The notes under the pieces were generated by a model that searched no databases, was not told the DNA's origin, and saw nothing but the letters and a program-made list of their open reading frames with translations. This document shows positions 45,907-57,510 of a stretch of DNA of 64,000 bases, piece by piece; the first letter of the stretch is position 1; each line of letters opens with the position of its first letter. The stretch comes from Berberis thunbergii (taxonomy: Eukaryota > Streptophyta > Magnoliopsida > Ranunculales > Berberidaceae), in contig QNQO01000642.1 of the NCBI GenBank assembly GCA_003290165.1, positions 372,001 to 436,000 of the forward strand. The letters run 5' to 3'. The position numbers were made by a program, and so were the translations under genes.

Positions 45907-46263
45907 TCAACTAACACCTAGAAATTCTAAACCTGTTGCTGAAGGTGTCAAACCATGCTGAGACAAATACTGAGCATTATAAAACTTGCTCAAGTGCCTC
46001 AGTCCATTATTGCACAAAGTTGTCACAACTGTGTGTCCAGGGCCAATTGACTGTGCTACACGAACAGCTCCATCAAGTTCCGCCATCATGAAGTTCTTGT
46101 TTAGTCTGTTGATTCCGATTCCTTCAGTTATGGTGTCAAATGGGTTTTTCAGTCTCTTTCCTTCCGCCTCCTCTCTGGTGTACATCACCCCTCTTGTCAC
46201 TTTATTGAACAGGCCAGACCCAGGAGGATCAACCAGAAAACACTTGATGTTAGCATTCTTTTC
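45907..46263 (-). pseudogene. Cysteine-synthase-like (PLP fold II) 3' exon fragment
   Basis: After a CTGCAG acceptor the frame reads EKNANIKCFLVDPPGSGLFN, then VTRGVMYTREEAEGKRLKNP and FDTITEGIGINRLNKNFMMA. It then passes directly to GAVRVAQSIGPGHTVVTTLC and ends HGLTPSATGLEFLGVS. This resembles the C-terminal part of plant cysteine-synthase-like PLP-dependent enzymes. The region between the ITEGIG motif and AVRVAQ appears shorter than in relatives, which have roughly 35 more residues including a GSSSAMN-type segment, suggesting a missing exon. The catalytic Lys part is absent. No stop is present within the fragment. Confidence 0.65.
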
Positions 46264-46382
46264 CTGCAGAAAATGAACAACAATTTTAATGCGGCATCAC
46301 AAGATTATAGGCTCTGGACGTGGAAAACTTGGCTGGCTCAGATAGATCTCTTTTCAATTTATTATGCCCAGCCAACATGCAA

Positions 46383-46611
46383 GAAAAATATCTGTTTGCA
46401 TGAAGAACTTACTACCAAAACCAATTATAGTGAGAAAAAAAAAAAAAAAACATGAGACAGACCAAAATGAAAGTGTTAAAGGACTTGAACATTAAGAAAA
46501 ATATTTGTTTGCATGAAGAACTTACTACCAAAACCAATTATAGTGAGAAAAAAAAAAAAAAAAAAAAACATGAGACAGACCAAAATGAAGTGTTAAAGGA
46601 CTTGAACATTA
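46383..46611. repeat. 113-bp tandem duplication with A-runs
   Basis: GAAAAATAT(C/T)TGTTTGCATG...CTTGAACATTA occurs twice. The units differ mainly in the A-run length. Confidence 0.85.
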
Positions 46612-47126
46612 TGTGTTATGAGACACTCTAATCCAATGCAAGGACATTCCAGTGGGAACTAACGCTAACATTTTTACTTGTCCTTTGAAGGTTCCAATTC
46701 TTTATACATGTTATGAGAATATCATGTCAATGTGTATTGTACTATTGATCTACACAAAAAGAATATATCCGTAAAAAAGAAGTTTCTTATTGAAAGTTTC
46801 TATCCTAATATAAGAAACATGCCAAAAAAGGTCCAACATGTTTATCAGCAACTGGTATTTTAAAAAATAAATAAACAAAATTCACTAGTCAAATATTTTT
46901 AAGTCACCATTGAAAAGTTATAGGCAAGTGGTTTTACGACTTGAGCGACCATGAAGATTGGCCTGCATCATTCTAAGATTCAAATTCACCTAATAAACAT
47001 GTAAGTTGCTTTTGCACGTACTCATTAGATTAGAATCAGTAGCCTCGATAAATCTTACAAAGTTCCTAACACATGCACTACCATTGCAAACATAAGAACA
47101 ACAATTATGGACAAGCTTTAACTTAC

Positions 47127-48300
47127 TTGGCACATGTCTACTCCATCTGGATTTACATATCTAGAGCCATCGTCCCAATCATTCATAGACCCATCATAAC
47201 CTGAAAATCATCAACACCAACAATGTTGAGAATGAAAACACACAAAAAACTATGAAGGATGTTATTCCTTCCACACAATTATCAGCAATGGATAATTGCA
47301 AATTGCAAACTAGATTTGAAGACAACATTTATATAACAGATTTTATGACATCAACTTACCACCATAGTAATAAACAGTGGATGGATAACCACTGGGATAA
47401 TAACACATCGCAGGATCTGTGAAGTCCGGCACCATAGGGGTCGCGGACCACTCAGTCAGATGGATTGTCCCATTTGCTTCTTTATCATCAACTGACCCTC
47501 GTTGCAAGCCAGATGACTATCATCATAAAAGGTTAAGTGTTAAAAGTTGAACATCACCAAATTTTTTTTAACTAAATACACCAATCACCTAACATAAATC
47601 CATACATCATGAACAAAATCAAAACAACAATCTGCAAATTCTGTGATAATTCATGAGAAACCAATATAGTCCTTTAATTAATTTACCTTCTTGGTGGCAT
47701 CAGTCACTTGGATAGTCTTGGTATGAGATTCAAGGGACAACTTTTGTAGCAAATCTGCAACTTCTGCCACAATAACAGTGAAGGAAAACAAAACCCATGT
47801 TTGGGAAGAACATTACAAATCAACTGAGGGCACAGATTTACTATAAACATGCATACAAGTGAAAAAATAAAACTCAACCTCAATCAGATCAAGCTGAACC
47901 TCACTGAATTCAATCCAAATCAAACACACAAATCACTCTTCAATAAGTCAATCACTCGAAAGCTAAATCAACCCAAACAAGAAATAACTGAAATTACAAC
48001 AAAACAATTTCAACCCATTTTAAATCAGAAAAAATTAATCAAATATGAGTAACAAATTAATCAGAAACGCCCCCTAAATCCGAACCCTAACTAGCAAACC
48101 CCAAACATCATCAACAACAACAAACACAGAAATAAGGTGAAGAAGAAGAAGAGAAGCAACAACAAGAGAGAGAAACCCTAGATCTAGAACCTAGAAAGAA
48201 ACCCTAGAGAAGCAACAACGAGAGAGAAAAACCCTAGAAAGAAGGTGAAGATGAAGGGGAGACTTACCTTCGGTTGAATTTTTAGTTGGAGAGAGTTTTT
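47127..48300 (-). pseudogene. YTH/ECT-type m6A reader 5' gene fragment, right arm (inverted copy)
   Basis: Mirror image of the left arm: exons at 47127-47200, 47360-47516 and 47687-47763, and a leader ending near 48269, all with the same splice signals. Exon lengths match the left arm exactly (74, 157 and 77). Differences are mostly single bases, for example PSTVYYYGG versus PSTAYYYGG. The polypyrimidine leader and first intron match as well. Confidence 0.72.
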
Positions 48301-48493
48301 CTTCGAGTCTGAAAGTGGGGAGAGGGAGAGGGAGGGCTGGCTCTGAACTTTGAGAATGAAGAGCTCGGCCATTCCCTCCTTGTCCCCCAAATTTTCGATT
48401 TCCCGCATTTTTTTTTCAATACACGTGCGCTCCACCCTCCCTCGCCTATTTCCTCGCCCATTTCCTCGACATCTAGAATCTCTCTTGTATATG

Positions 48494-48756
48494 AGTTCAA
48501 GTTCCAAGTTTGTCCAACTTAAAATCTATCTCTCAAGACTATGTTGACCCTGTTAATTATTTCAATTTTGCCCAACCAAATGATAATAGCGATTTTTCGG
48601 TCGATTTTATTGACTTTGGTTGACTGTGTCTTGGTCTACTTAGCCTCATATCGAAATCCATGTTATATCATTAACATACAAATGAGTCAAGGCAATAACA
48701 ATTAAAAAAAAATGGTTGAAAAGAGCAGGAAGAATGACAGAGTAGGGGTAGGGGTT
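48494..48756. other. Short intergenic gap, no gene seen
   Basis: Sequence between the Pack-MULE TSD and the hAT TSD, with nothing recognised. Confidence 0.6.
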
Positions 48757-49150
48757 ATTCAAACCAGTGTAGTTAAGGCATCGTGGCGGACGAGCCTAAC
48801 AACGCCTCAGAGGCGAGGCGAACGCCTCACTTCACTGAGGCGGTCTGTATCATTTTTTAAAGATTTTTTTTATAATAAATTGAAACATATATAGATAAGT
48901 AATATTCATCATCATTTTGATAACTTGCATAAGCCAATATGTACAAAAAGTCATACAACTATTTAGAATTGAAATGGAAACATAATAAAGTTGCATAATA
49001 TAGAAAAAAAATGCACTACATAAGTGTACACTTAAAACATGCCAACATTCACAAAATCACAAAAAAAGAAATATACAAGAAAAACATTAAAGCATAATGT
49101 AAACTAGTTCACAAAGTCACCAAGACACCAACTTCTCATTTCTCATTATG

Positions 49151-50124
49151 TCACTTTTCTTCTTCTTCAATGCCCAATTCCTGATCTTCATTTTCTACAA
49201 TTCCTTCAACATCCACTTCAAAATTTTCATCATCTTCAAAATCAGCCATGTCTTCCTCTAAATCCAACAATCGCAATGGCGTAGACGTAGATGCAAGTGT
49301 TGATGTAAAGCCTATTCTTGAGTAGGTTGTAGGAGTTGTACTACTTCTAGAATTTCTACATGGTTGTGATGATCCTTCACCAACTCCAGCAGCTTCTGCA
49401 TATTGACCCCACGTCAAGGTATCATTGGGAAATACCAATTCATCCTCTACATTTATTTCCTCCTGCATCTTTCCAACTAACCACTCATTGCAATCATCAA
49501 TGTCAGACAAGGAAATAGGATCAATCGTATCACGATAGGCATAGCGATTCTTAAGCTTTTGATTGTACTTAATGAAAACCAAATTATTCAGACGCTTTTG
49601 CTCAAATCTATTCCTCTTTTTTGAATGGATCTGAATGTTATCCAAAATAATATAAATATAAGCACAATATATTAAAAAAAAAACCAATTAATATTAACCA
49701 TATTATAATATGATATACTCATTACTCACGTGCTCAAATGTACTCCAATTGCGTTCACATCCACTTGCACTGCATGTCAAACTAAGAATGCGAATAGCTA
49801 GTTGCCACAAAGTTGGAGCCTCTTGCCCCCATGAATTCCACCACTCAGCTGTATTATATTATAAATCAATTATGTACTATAGAAGGTTTAGTTTAGGACT
49901 AACATAAATTAAATAGACATAAACATACCTAGTGATAAGATTTTTCGTTGCCTCATTGCCATTTCATCCCCAAATAAGCCTTGGGCAGCCTTATAATAAG
50001 ACAACTCAACACTAATCTAGGCTTGGTCTCTTTCATTTGGTACAAGTCTCTTAACAGAAGCACAAAAACCCTTTATCACATTTGCATTTGCTTGAATGGA
50101 TAGATCAGAATAAAAGTACTTTGG
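49151..50124 (-). pseudogene. hAT transposase C-terminal exons
   Basis: Three exon-like blocks on the minus strand. 49930-50124 reads PKYFYSDLSIQANANVIKGF, then a TAG stop after PNERDQA, then YYKAAQGLFGDEMAMRQRKI. 49730-49848 reads EWWNSWGQEAPTLWQLAIRI and LSLTCSASGCERNWSTFEH, the hAT dimerisation domain. 49151-49630 reads IHSKKRNRFEQKRLNNLVFI and DPISLSDIDDCNEWLVGKMQ with an acidic tail. Introns follow GT-AG. The N-terminal zinc finger and catalytic part are missing upstream of 50124, where the gypsy element interrupts. The stop and interruption make it non-functional. Confidence 0.82.
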
Positions 50125-50866
50125 TGAGAATAGCCTAAGCCCATAAGCTAAACTCAAAACCAAACCCAAAACCAAATTCGTAAACCCAAACCCAATCAAA
50201 CCCAAAGCATATTATCTTAATTATCCAAGATTCTAGTTTGATTTAAGCCTTAAATCACTCATTGAACCCTGCCCTTAACTTGTCCAAGTTCATTTTCTTA
50301 ATTCTCTATAAATACAATAGAAATGAATAAGAAAGAGGAAGAAAAGAAGGAAAAGAAATAAAATACAGAATACCAAAGCCTCTTCTTCACAATTTGTGAT
50401 TCTCATCACCATCCCAACCAAGCAAAATCACCACCCACAGCCTATCCATATCTGTTTTCTCTCCTTCACTCCATCGAAACAGGGGCGAGACAACCCTATT
50501 TCACTTCATCTTCAACCACCTTCACCAGTTGCATCACGCACCACCACGCATCACAACAGTGCCATCACGCACGCCAGACAACTTCCATCTCGACCTCTCT
50601 TTCTCGGACGTCTCCGGACATCATTGTCGGTCGCCGGAAGACCACATCAGCTCTTGTCGCAGTCCCTGCTCACCACCAGATAGAAGAAGATCGCCCACAA
50701 CGTTTTCCCGCCTATCTCTTTGTTCGAATTGAGGAAGAAAGGTTGGGATACTATTTGCACCCCACCTTATAACTCAGTACCACCATAGAGACTTAAATCA
50801 AGTTGACGCTACTGGCACTTCGCGAACCTTGTTGAGCCACACTGGACTTGTTCCTGTTTGCACCCT
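50125..50866 (+). repeat. 5' LTR (partial) of the Athila-like element
   Basis: Matches 55034-55785 from TGAGAAT to TTTGCACCCT. It contains CTATAAATACAATAGAAATG, a TATA-like region. Its downstream end has been lost at the deletion junction. Confidence 0.8.
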
Positions 50867-52905
50867 GCTGATTTCCTTAACCGTCTTGGACATGCAATTT
50901 CACACAAAGCCAAAATTGATTTAATTTCGAGTCTTCCGCCTCCAAAGACGGTTAAGGAAATTATATATTTTCTAGGACATGCTGGATTTTATCAAAGATT
51001 CATCAAGAACTTTAGCAAAATCACTCGTCCTTTATGCAATTTATTTGCTAAAGACGCGGCTTTTGTTTTTGATGAAGATTGTTTGAAAGCTTTTGAGAAG
51101 CTTAAACAATTATTGACTTCAGCTCCAATCATCTAATCTCCTAATTGGAACTTTCCCTTTGAGCTTATGTGTGATGCTTTCGACTTTACACTCGGAGCTG
51201 TCCTAGGACAACGATTGGACAAAAAGCCACATGTCATTTATTACACTAGTAGAACTCTACAAGACGCACAACTTAATTACTCCACCACTGAGAAAGAGTT
51301 ATTAGTTGTAGTCTTTGCTCTAGACAAATTTCGGTCTTACCTTATAAGATCCAAAGTAATTATTTTTACTGATCATGTGGCATTAAAGTATCTTTTCTTT
51401 AAAAAAAGATGTTAAACCTCGCTTAATTCGATGGGTCCTATTGCTACAAGAGTTTAATATTGAAATTCGGGACTAGAAAGGTTCGAAAAACGTTGTAGCA
51501 GACCATTTATCTAGACTTCTGGTAGAGTCATCTAGCGAATATTTACCATTGAATGAGTCATTTCCTGATGAGCAATTATTTGCTCTCTCTCAATTACCTT
51601 GATATGCAGATATCGTGAACTATCTTGTTACATGTCAACTTCCTGTTAAGTGGTCTAAACAAGATAGATCCAATTTCTTGCTGAGGTTAGAAATTTCTTC
51701 TGGGATGATCCATACTTGTTTAAGTATTGTCCTGATAAGGTTATCAGGAGATGTGTTCCTGAGAGTGAATTTCACCGCATCATCTCATTTAGTCCTGAGC
51801 AAGCTTGTGGTGGTCATTTTAGCTCTAGAAAGACAACTGCAAAAGTTTTGTAGAGTGGTTTTTATTGGCCTACCCTTTTTCGAGATACTCATGCCTTTTG
51901 CACCACTTGTGATCGATGCGAACGGATGGATTCCATTTCTCGTCGCAACATGATGCCCTTTACTAATATTCTTGTGGTTGAAATTTTTGATGTTTGGGAT
52001 ATTGATTTCATGGGACCATTCCCGCCTTTGTTCCACAATATTTTCATCCTTATTGTTGTGGATTATGTGTCCGAATGGGTAGAAGCGATACCATGTAAAC
52101 GATCGACCACAGGGTTGTGGTAAGATTCTTGAAAGATAATATCTTTTCTCGTTTTGGTATTCCGCGTGCCATTTTAAGTGACGGTGGTTCTCATTTTTGC
52201 AATAGACCGTTCGAGCCATTAGTAAAAAGATACTCCATCACTCATAAAGTTGGCACCCCCTATCATCCACAAACAAGTGGGCAGGTTGAGAGTTCCAATT
52301 GGGAGGTTAAAAACATTCTAGAGAAGACAGTCAGACCAGATCGTAAAGACTGGTCTCAACGTCTGAGTGATGCTCTTTGGGCTTATAGAACAACATTTAA
52401 GACCCCGAATAGAATGTCTCCATATAGGCTTGTTTTTTGAAAAAAAAAACATGTCATTTGCCTATGGAATTGGAACATCGTGCATATTGGGCCATTAAGA
52501 CGTTCAATTTTGATATGGTCAAGGCTGGATCACATCATAAGCTTCAACTTAATGAGTTGGAAGAGATCTGAAATGATGCGTACCACAATGCCAAAATCTA
52601 CAAAGAACGAACAAAGATATTACATGATAAATCCATTATTCGTAAGTCCTTTGAACCGTCTCAAAAAGTTTTGTTGTTCAACTCTCGGTTACGACTTTTT
52701 CTTGGAAAGTTGAGATCTCGATGGTGTGGACCTTATATTGTGAAAGCAGTGTTCTCACATGGAGCTGTGAAGATTGTTAACCCTAAGGATGGCCATGTAT
52801 TTAAGGTAAATGGTCAACGACTTAAGCAATTCTTAGAGTTATCTCGATTAGAAGTCGAGGTTGATGTGATTCTATTAGAGGACCCTGTGTATCAAAATTG
52901 AGGAT
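50858..52905 (+). pseudogene. Athila-like RT end, RNase H and integrase
   Basis: 50858-51136: SLPPPKTVKEIIYFLGHAGF and YQRFIKNFSKITRPLCNL, the thumb region after reverse transcriptase. 51167-51415: FELMCDAFDFTLGAVLGQRL and STTEKELLVVVFALDKFRSY, RNase H. 51900-52120: degraded integrase zinc finger, then DIDFMGPFP and ILIVVDYVSEWVEA. 52117-52440: [10 protein letters not shown] and the catalytic-Glu region [11 protein letters not shown], then [20 protein letters not shown]. 52671-52901 is the integrase C-terminal part. Stops occur at 51136, 51416, 52122 and 52440, so it is dead. Confidence 0.85.
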
Positions 52906-52909
52906 CTTT

Positions 52910-54850
52910 TGGGTTTTGTCGAGTTGATGACGTTAAACCAAGCGCTACTGGGAGGCAGCCCACCTTTTGTTGTAAGAGTGCATGTTGAGTGTGTATTTTA
53001 TCTATTTCTATTAACTAATCCACAATTCTTTTGTCTCTGAGCTCTCATCGGTGGATTACTTGTGAAAACTGGTAAGATCTTCACCGCGGTAATACTGTTC
53101 TAACCTCCTCTCATGTACTTATTTCATTCATTTGTCAGAATTATTTTGTTAAACATTGAGAACAATGTTTGGATTAGGTTTGGGGGTAGGGTTCATGAGT
53201 CGTTGAATTTTTCGTAGTGTTTTCTTTTATTGTTCTTAAAAAAAATAAAATAAAAAAATAAAAATAAATTGTGCTTTTCTGTCAAGAAAACTTGGTCTTT
53301 TGCGATTATGAAATTGAATTTTAAATGTTTTATGCTCAAGAAAATGCAAGCCAACTTGACATATTGGTATATTGATAAAGACTGAAAGTTTAGTATGATC
53401 CTTAAGTTAGATCTAGTTCATAAGATTTTTCAACTCTATTTTCTTTGCACCATGAGCCATGTTAGCATAACTTGAAGTTGATGAGTGAAGTATATACTAG
53501 AAAACCTTAGAATAATAGTGAAGCCTTAACCCTAAAAGTTTTGAACCTTTCTATTTTTTCGAGGGTTATACATAAATTCTGATTTTTCTTGAGTTCGTAT
53601 TATCTCGTTGATGATCTCATTATTCTCATTTTTCTGATGAATTTATTTGAGATTGACATCAAAATTGAATTATTACACTAGAACTTCTTGGCTTATTCAA
53701 TTGAGATGTCATAATACTGACTCGAACTTAGGAAATGATCTAGGCATTTTTTCCTTTTCTTTTTTAGACCATTAGCTAGCCTTTTAACTTACCCATAACA
53801 TTAACCTTTTTGTAGCCTTTTGAGCCTTAGAATAACTTTTCTTTGTTAACCCATTAACCTTTACCCAACTTTTCTGGGAATGTGTATGGATGAATATACT
53901 TGGTGTAAACAGGGCATTAAAGAGCAAAATATGAGATATTTCATAAATCCTCTATGTGAAAAAAAATTGATTCTTCAATGAGGATAAAAATGTGAGAATG
54001 AAGAAAACATTGATGGTGCACAACATCAGTTTATTCTTGACAGCCCTAATTGCTCGTTGAATGGGTGTATACATTCCTAGAAATTTTTGTTAGAATCCTT
54101 TGACATTCCTTATTAACCATTACCCAAGCCTCGTTACAACCCAACAAAGTCCTAGTTGATCTTAGGTAAAGGTTGGTTCCGTAGATGTGGAGATTTAATA
54201 ACCAAGACCTATGGTGTTTGATTCAACATTCCCAAAAGTAATTGATATTCTTGTCCATGAGATCATGTTCATTCCATTCTTGAAAAGTCCGTTCTTCATA
54301 ATACCATATGTGAGATGATTGTTTTCTATTATATACTCTTTTCTCACATATAAACTGAGTGAAATACCAAATCTCTGAGTGCTTTATTGTGAGTGGCATG
54401 AGAGGTTTGAAGTAAAAACAAACTTTCTATTGGAGATTTAGTCATTATTTTACTTTGAAATGAAAAGTTATATTGATAGTGCTTTTCACACACACACATT
54501 TAGTTGAGGATGATTATGAATTTTTTCTAACTTTTAGAGAATATTAAATTATTTGGAGATTTGTTGATACACGAAAATGACACTGTTGGTTTCTTGCATA
54601 TCTTGAAGTTTTAAAATAAACATTGTTTGACCAAGTTTTGTTGAGTCAGTAATGTTTGTGGGTAACATTTTTTGGAAACCCTCACGAGACTATAACTAGT
54701 CCCCAAGAGGTAATCTAGGGGTTCAAAGCCTTGTTGCACATTTTCAAAGGTAAGTGCAATCGACGATGCCTGCGAAAGTGAGTTAGGATTTTATTTTCGG
54801 TTTTTTTCTTTGTTTTGCTCGAGGACTAGCAAAATATAGGTTTGGGGGTA
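52910..54850 (+). other. 3' untranslated region of the Athila-like element
   Basis: Begins just after the integrase stop with TACTGGGAGGCAGCCCAC, a motif usual after pol in Athila elements. The rest is AT-rich with no coding frame. A TTTGGGGGTATTTGATAA string near 54841 may be the polypurine tract and LTR start. Confidence 0.55.
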
Positions 54851-55033
54851 TTTGATAATAACATAATTATAACATTTTTTACTTCATATTATATTTTTGT
54901 TAATCTTTGTTTTTTTTTATTTAAAATTAATTATTAAATTTTTATGTTTTTGTAGAATTCGGAGAATTAACGAAGAAATCAAAGAAAAATGCAATGAATA
55001 AATCAAAGACGATGACTTCAGAGGAAGTGGAGG

Positions 55034-55785
55034 TGAGAATGACCTAAGCCCATAACCTAAACTCAAAACCAAACCCAAAACCAAATCCGTAAACCCAAAC
55101 CGAATGCGAAACCCAATAAAACCCAAAGCATATTCTCTGAATTATCCAAGATTCTAGTTTGATTTAAGCCTTAAATCACTCATTGAACCCTTTCCTTAAC
55201 TTGTCCAAGTTCATTTTCTTAATTCTCTATAAATACAATAGAAATGAATAAGAAAGAGGAAGAAGAAAAGGGAAAGAAATAAAATACAGAATACCAAAGC
55301 CTCTTCTTCACAATTTGTGATTCTCATCACCATCCCAACCAAGCAAAATCACTACCCACAGCCTATCCATCTCTGTTTTCTGTCCTTCACTCCACCGAAA
55401 AAGGGGCGTGAAAACCCTGTTTCACTTCATCTTCAACCACAATCACCGGCTGCACCACGCACCCCCACGCATCACAACAGTGCCATCACGCACGCCGGAC
55501 ATCTTCAATCTCGGCTTTTCTTTCTTTGACGTTTTCGGACATCATTGCCGATCGTCGGAAGACCACATCAGCTCTTGTTGCAGTCCCTACTCACCACCAG
55601 ATAGAAGCAGGTCGCCCACGGCGTCTTCCCGTCTCTCTCTGTTAGAATTGAGGAAGAAAGGTTGGGGTACTATTTGCACCCCACCTTATAACTCAGTACC
55701 ACCACAGAGACTTAAATCAAGTTGACGCTACTGGCACCTAGTGAACCTTGCTGAGCCACACTGGACCTATTCCCGTTTGCACCCT
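55034..55785 (+). repeat. 3' LTR (matched part) of the Athila-like element
   Basis: Directly preceded by AGAGGAAGTGGAGG, which could be a polypurine tract. Pairs with 50125-50866. Confidence 0.75.
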
Positions 55786-55969
55786 AATCTACCTCCTCGT
55801 GGGATCGACCTGTACTTGCTGTTGTCTACTAGTTTGACACCGAGCACTTGCGATTATTACAAGTGGGTCAAATTATCCTGTTTATTTAGGCCGGTTAAAC
55901 TCGCAAAAATTACAAAAACAAAAACATGTATGAAAACTTGAAACATAGTAGAAAAAAACTGAAATAAAA

Positions 55970-56741
55970 ACTTTACTGATATTACTGATTTCGTTACTGC
56001 AGGTACGTCCTAGAGTTTATTCACGAGCTGGAATCCAATGAACTCCTGAAAACAGGTGGTGTCAATCATAAAGTAAAGAAAAAGGATGAAGGGAAAATCG
56101 AAATATCCCATAATAATAAATTTTCAACACCATTTTATTCTTTGTTTATTTATTTGTAGCTATATTAGTCGGCCCTTACCAAAACCTATTTGAAAGATAG
56201 TAACAAAAGTTCTTGATGTTAACTAAATATTTCCATCTGTGATTTTGCAGGCTTGGACTTTGGATTGAAGAAAAAAACAAGAAACCTGCGTATTTTATAT
56301 CTTTAAACAAACAAGAATCCAATGTAGCTGGTTTCTTCTCCATCTACTTGTAATTTTACAGGCAATAACATGCTGCACTTGCATGGTGGAGAACTAAGAT
56401 TAACAAAATGATGAACAATGTTGAAAAGATGAATGAATCAGGCATTGGATATGTCAAGAACCAAGCTTACTGCTAAGCTATGAATTAGCAAACAAGGTGA
56501 TTGGGTGAATATAATGTGGAGAGCACTTGGCATAAAACTCCTAGTATCTCTTTTGTAAAACTTATTTGAGAAATTAAATCAAAATCAAATACTTATTCCT
56601 AAATCTAAACAACTTGCATACGAAATGTTCGGAAGCTTTTATTGGCAACATGTATTGCTTGCTAGTTCATAATAACAGGCCTGCACTGCAGGGTGCTATT
56701 GATAAAAATGAAATTCCCAGAGCCAGATCATATTATTTTTA

Positions 56742-56772
<31 letters not shown>

Positions 56773-57350
56773 TCTCTGAGAAAGCTTATTTGATTTTTTA
56801 TCAGAATATATGGAACATTGAAAAGTTGATGCCTACTAGGCTCAATGGAAAGGAAAACCCAATCAGCTTAATCAGTCACTGAAATGCTTAACCAATTAAA
56901 ACTTGCAGGACTGTGAGCAATGGTTAGCCTAGTTCATAATAACAGGCCTGCACATTGCTTTGTAGTTTGGTTCACATCGAAGCCAATCAAAACTTGCAGG
57001 GCTGTGAACATTAAAATGCTTCTGATGATCATAACAAAAAGAGGGCGTGGACTCAGAAAACAGAGCAGTCTGACTCTGAACAGATCATAAAAAATAAAAA
57101 AATACGCAACCTGATCTGTGAATAGATCACGAAAAAAGGGAAGAAGATTAGAAGAAGAAGAAAGGAAGAAACATACCTGATTTGCTGAATTGAAGGAATC
57201 AAGAATGAAGGAAAGCGTTGAGTTGAAGGAAAGACTGAAAGGAAGAATGAATGAGCAGCTGCAGCCCCCAATGTGATCTCTCACCCTATTACAAACTATA
57301 ATTAACCCTACCCCAAACCCTAAAAGGCTTTTGGGCTTTTTGGGTTTTAA
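55970..57350. other. Interior of hAT, right of the gypsy insertion
   Basis: No transposase N-terminal exon could be recognised. A possible 5' exon end with donor site (GCAAATCAG then GTATG, minus strand, near 57176) fits a leader exon. Contains an (ATTTTT)n run at 56728-56770. Confidence 0.45.
56728..56770. repeat. (ATTTTT)n microsatellite
   Basis: About seven six-base units. Confidence 0.9.
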
Positions 57351-57510
57351 GGTTTTAAATGGATGAGGCGGTCTGAGTCGGTTGAGGCGTGAGGCGGGCT
57401 TAGGCGGACGCCTCACTTTACCGCTCCACCTCGCCCTAATTTGAGGCTCTCCTTTGCTAAACTGCCTCGAGGCACACCTAAGCGTCTGCCTTAACAACAA
57501 TGATTCAAAC

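Larger units (their letters stand above)
42696..48484. mobile_element. Pack-MULE with inverted duplication of a YTH/ECT gene fragment
   Basis: Ends are GAGAGATTCTAGATGTCGAGG in inverted orientation, matching the MULE MITEs in this window. A perfect 9-bp TSD TTGTATATG lies at 42687-42695 and 48485-48493, diagnostic of Mutator-like insertions. Arms of 1.4-1.8 kb (left 42696 to about 44485, right about 47025-48484) are inverted copies and carry exons and introns of the same host gene fragment. The 2.5-kb loop holds another host gene fragment. No transposase is encoded. Confidence 0.88.
50125..55785 (+). mobile_element. Athila-like Ty3-gypsy element nested in the hAT, internally deleted
   Basis: Direct repeats 50125-50866 and 55034-55785 flank RNase H and integrase coding sequence. 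The left repeat runs straight into the middle of reverse transcriptase, so primer site, gag, protease and most of reverse transcriptase are deleted. The right edge of the 3' LTR probably extends past 55785, because LTR-like sequence (CCTCCTCGTGGGATCGACCTG) continues. A possible alternative LTR start lies near 54851 after TTTGGGGG. Confidence 0.75.
48765..57502 (-). mobile_element. hAT transposon, 8.7 kb, carrying a nested gypsy element
   Basis: Ends CAGTGTAGTTAAGGCA (48765-48780) and, in reverse complement, CATTGTTGTTAAGGCA (57487-57502). A perfect 8-bp TSD ATTCAAAC lies at 48757-48764 and 57503-57510, the length expected for hAT. Both subterminal regions (48786-48845 and 57362-57480) are dense in GAGGCG/CGCCTC motifs, typical of transposase-binding arrays. 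Transposase 3' exons lie at 49151-50124, and a gypsy element occupies the middle. Confidence 0.88.
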
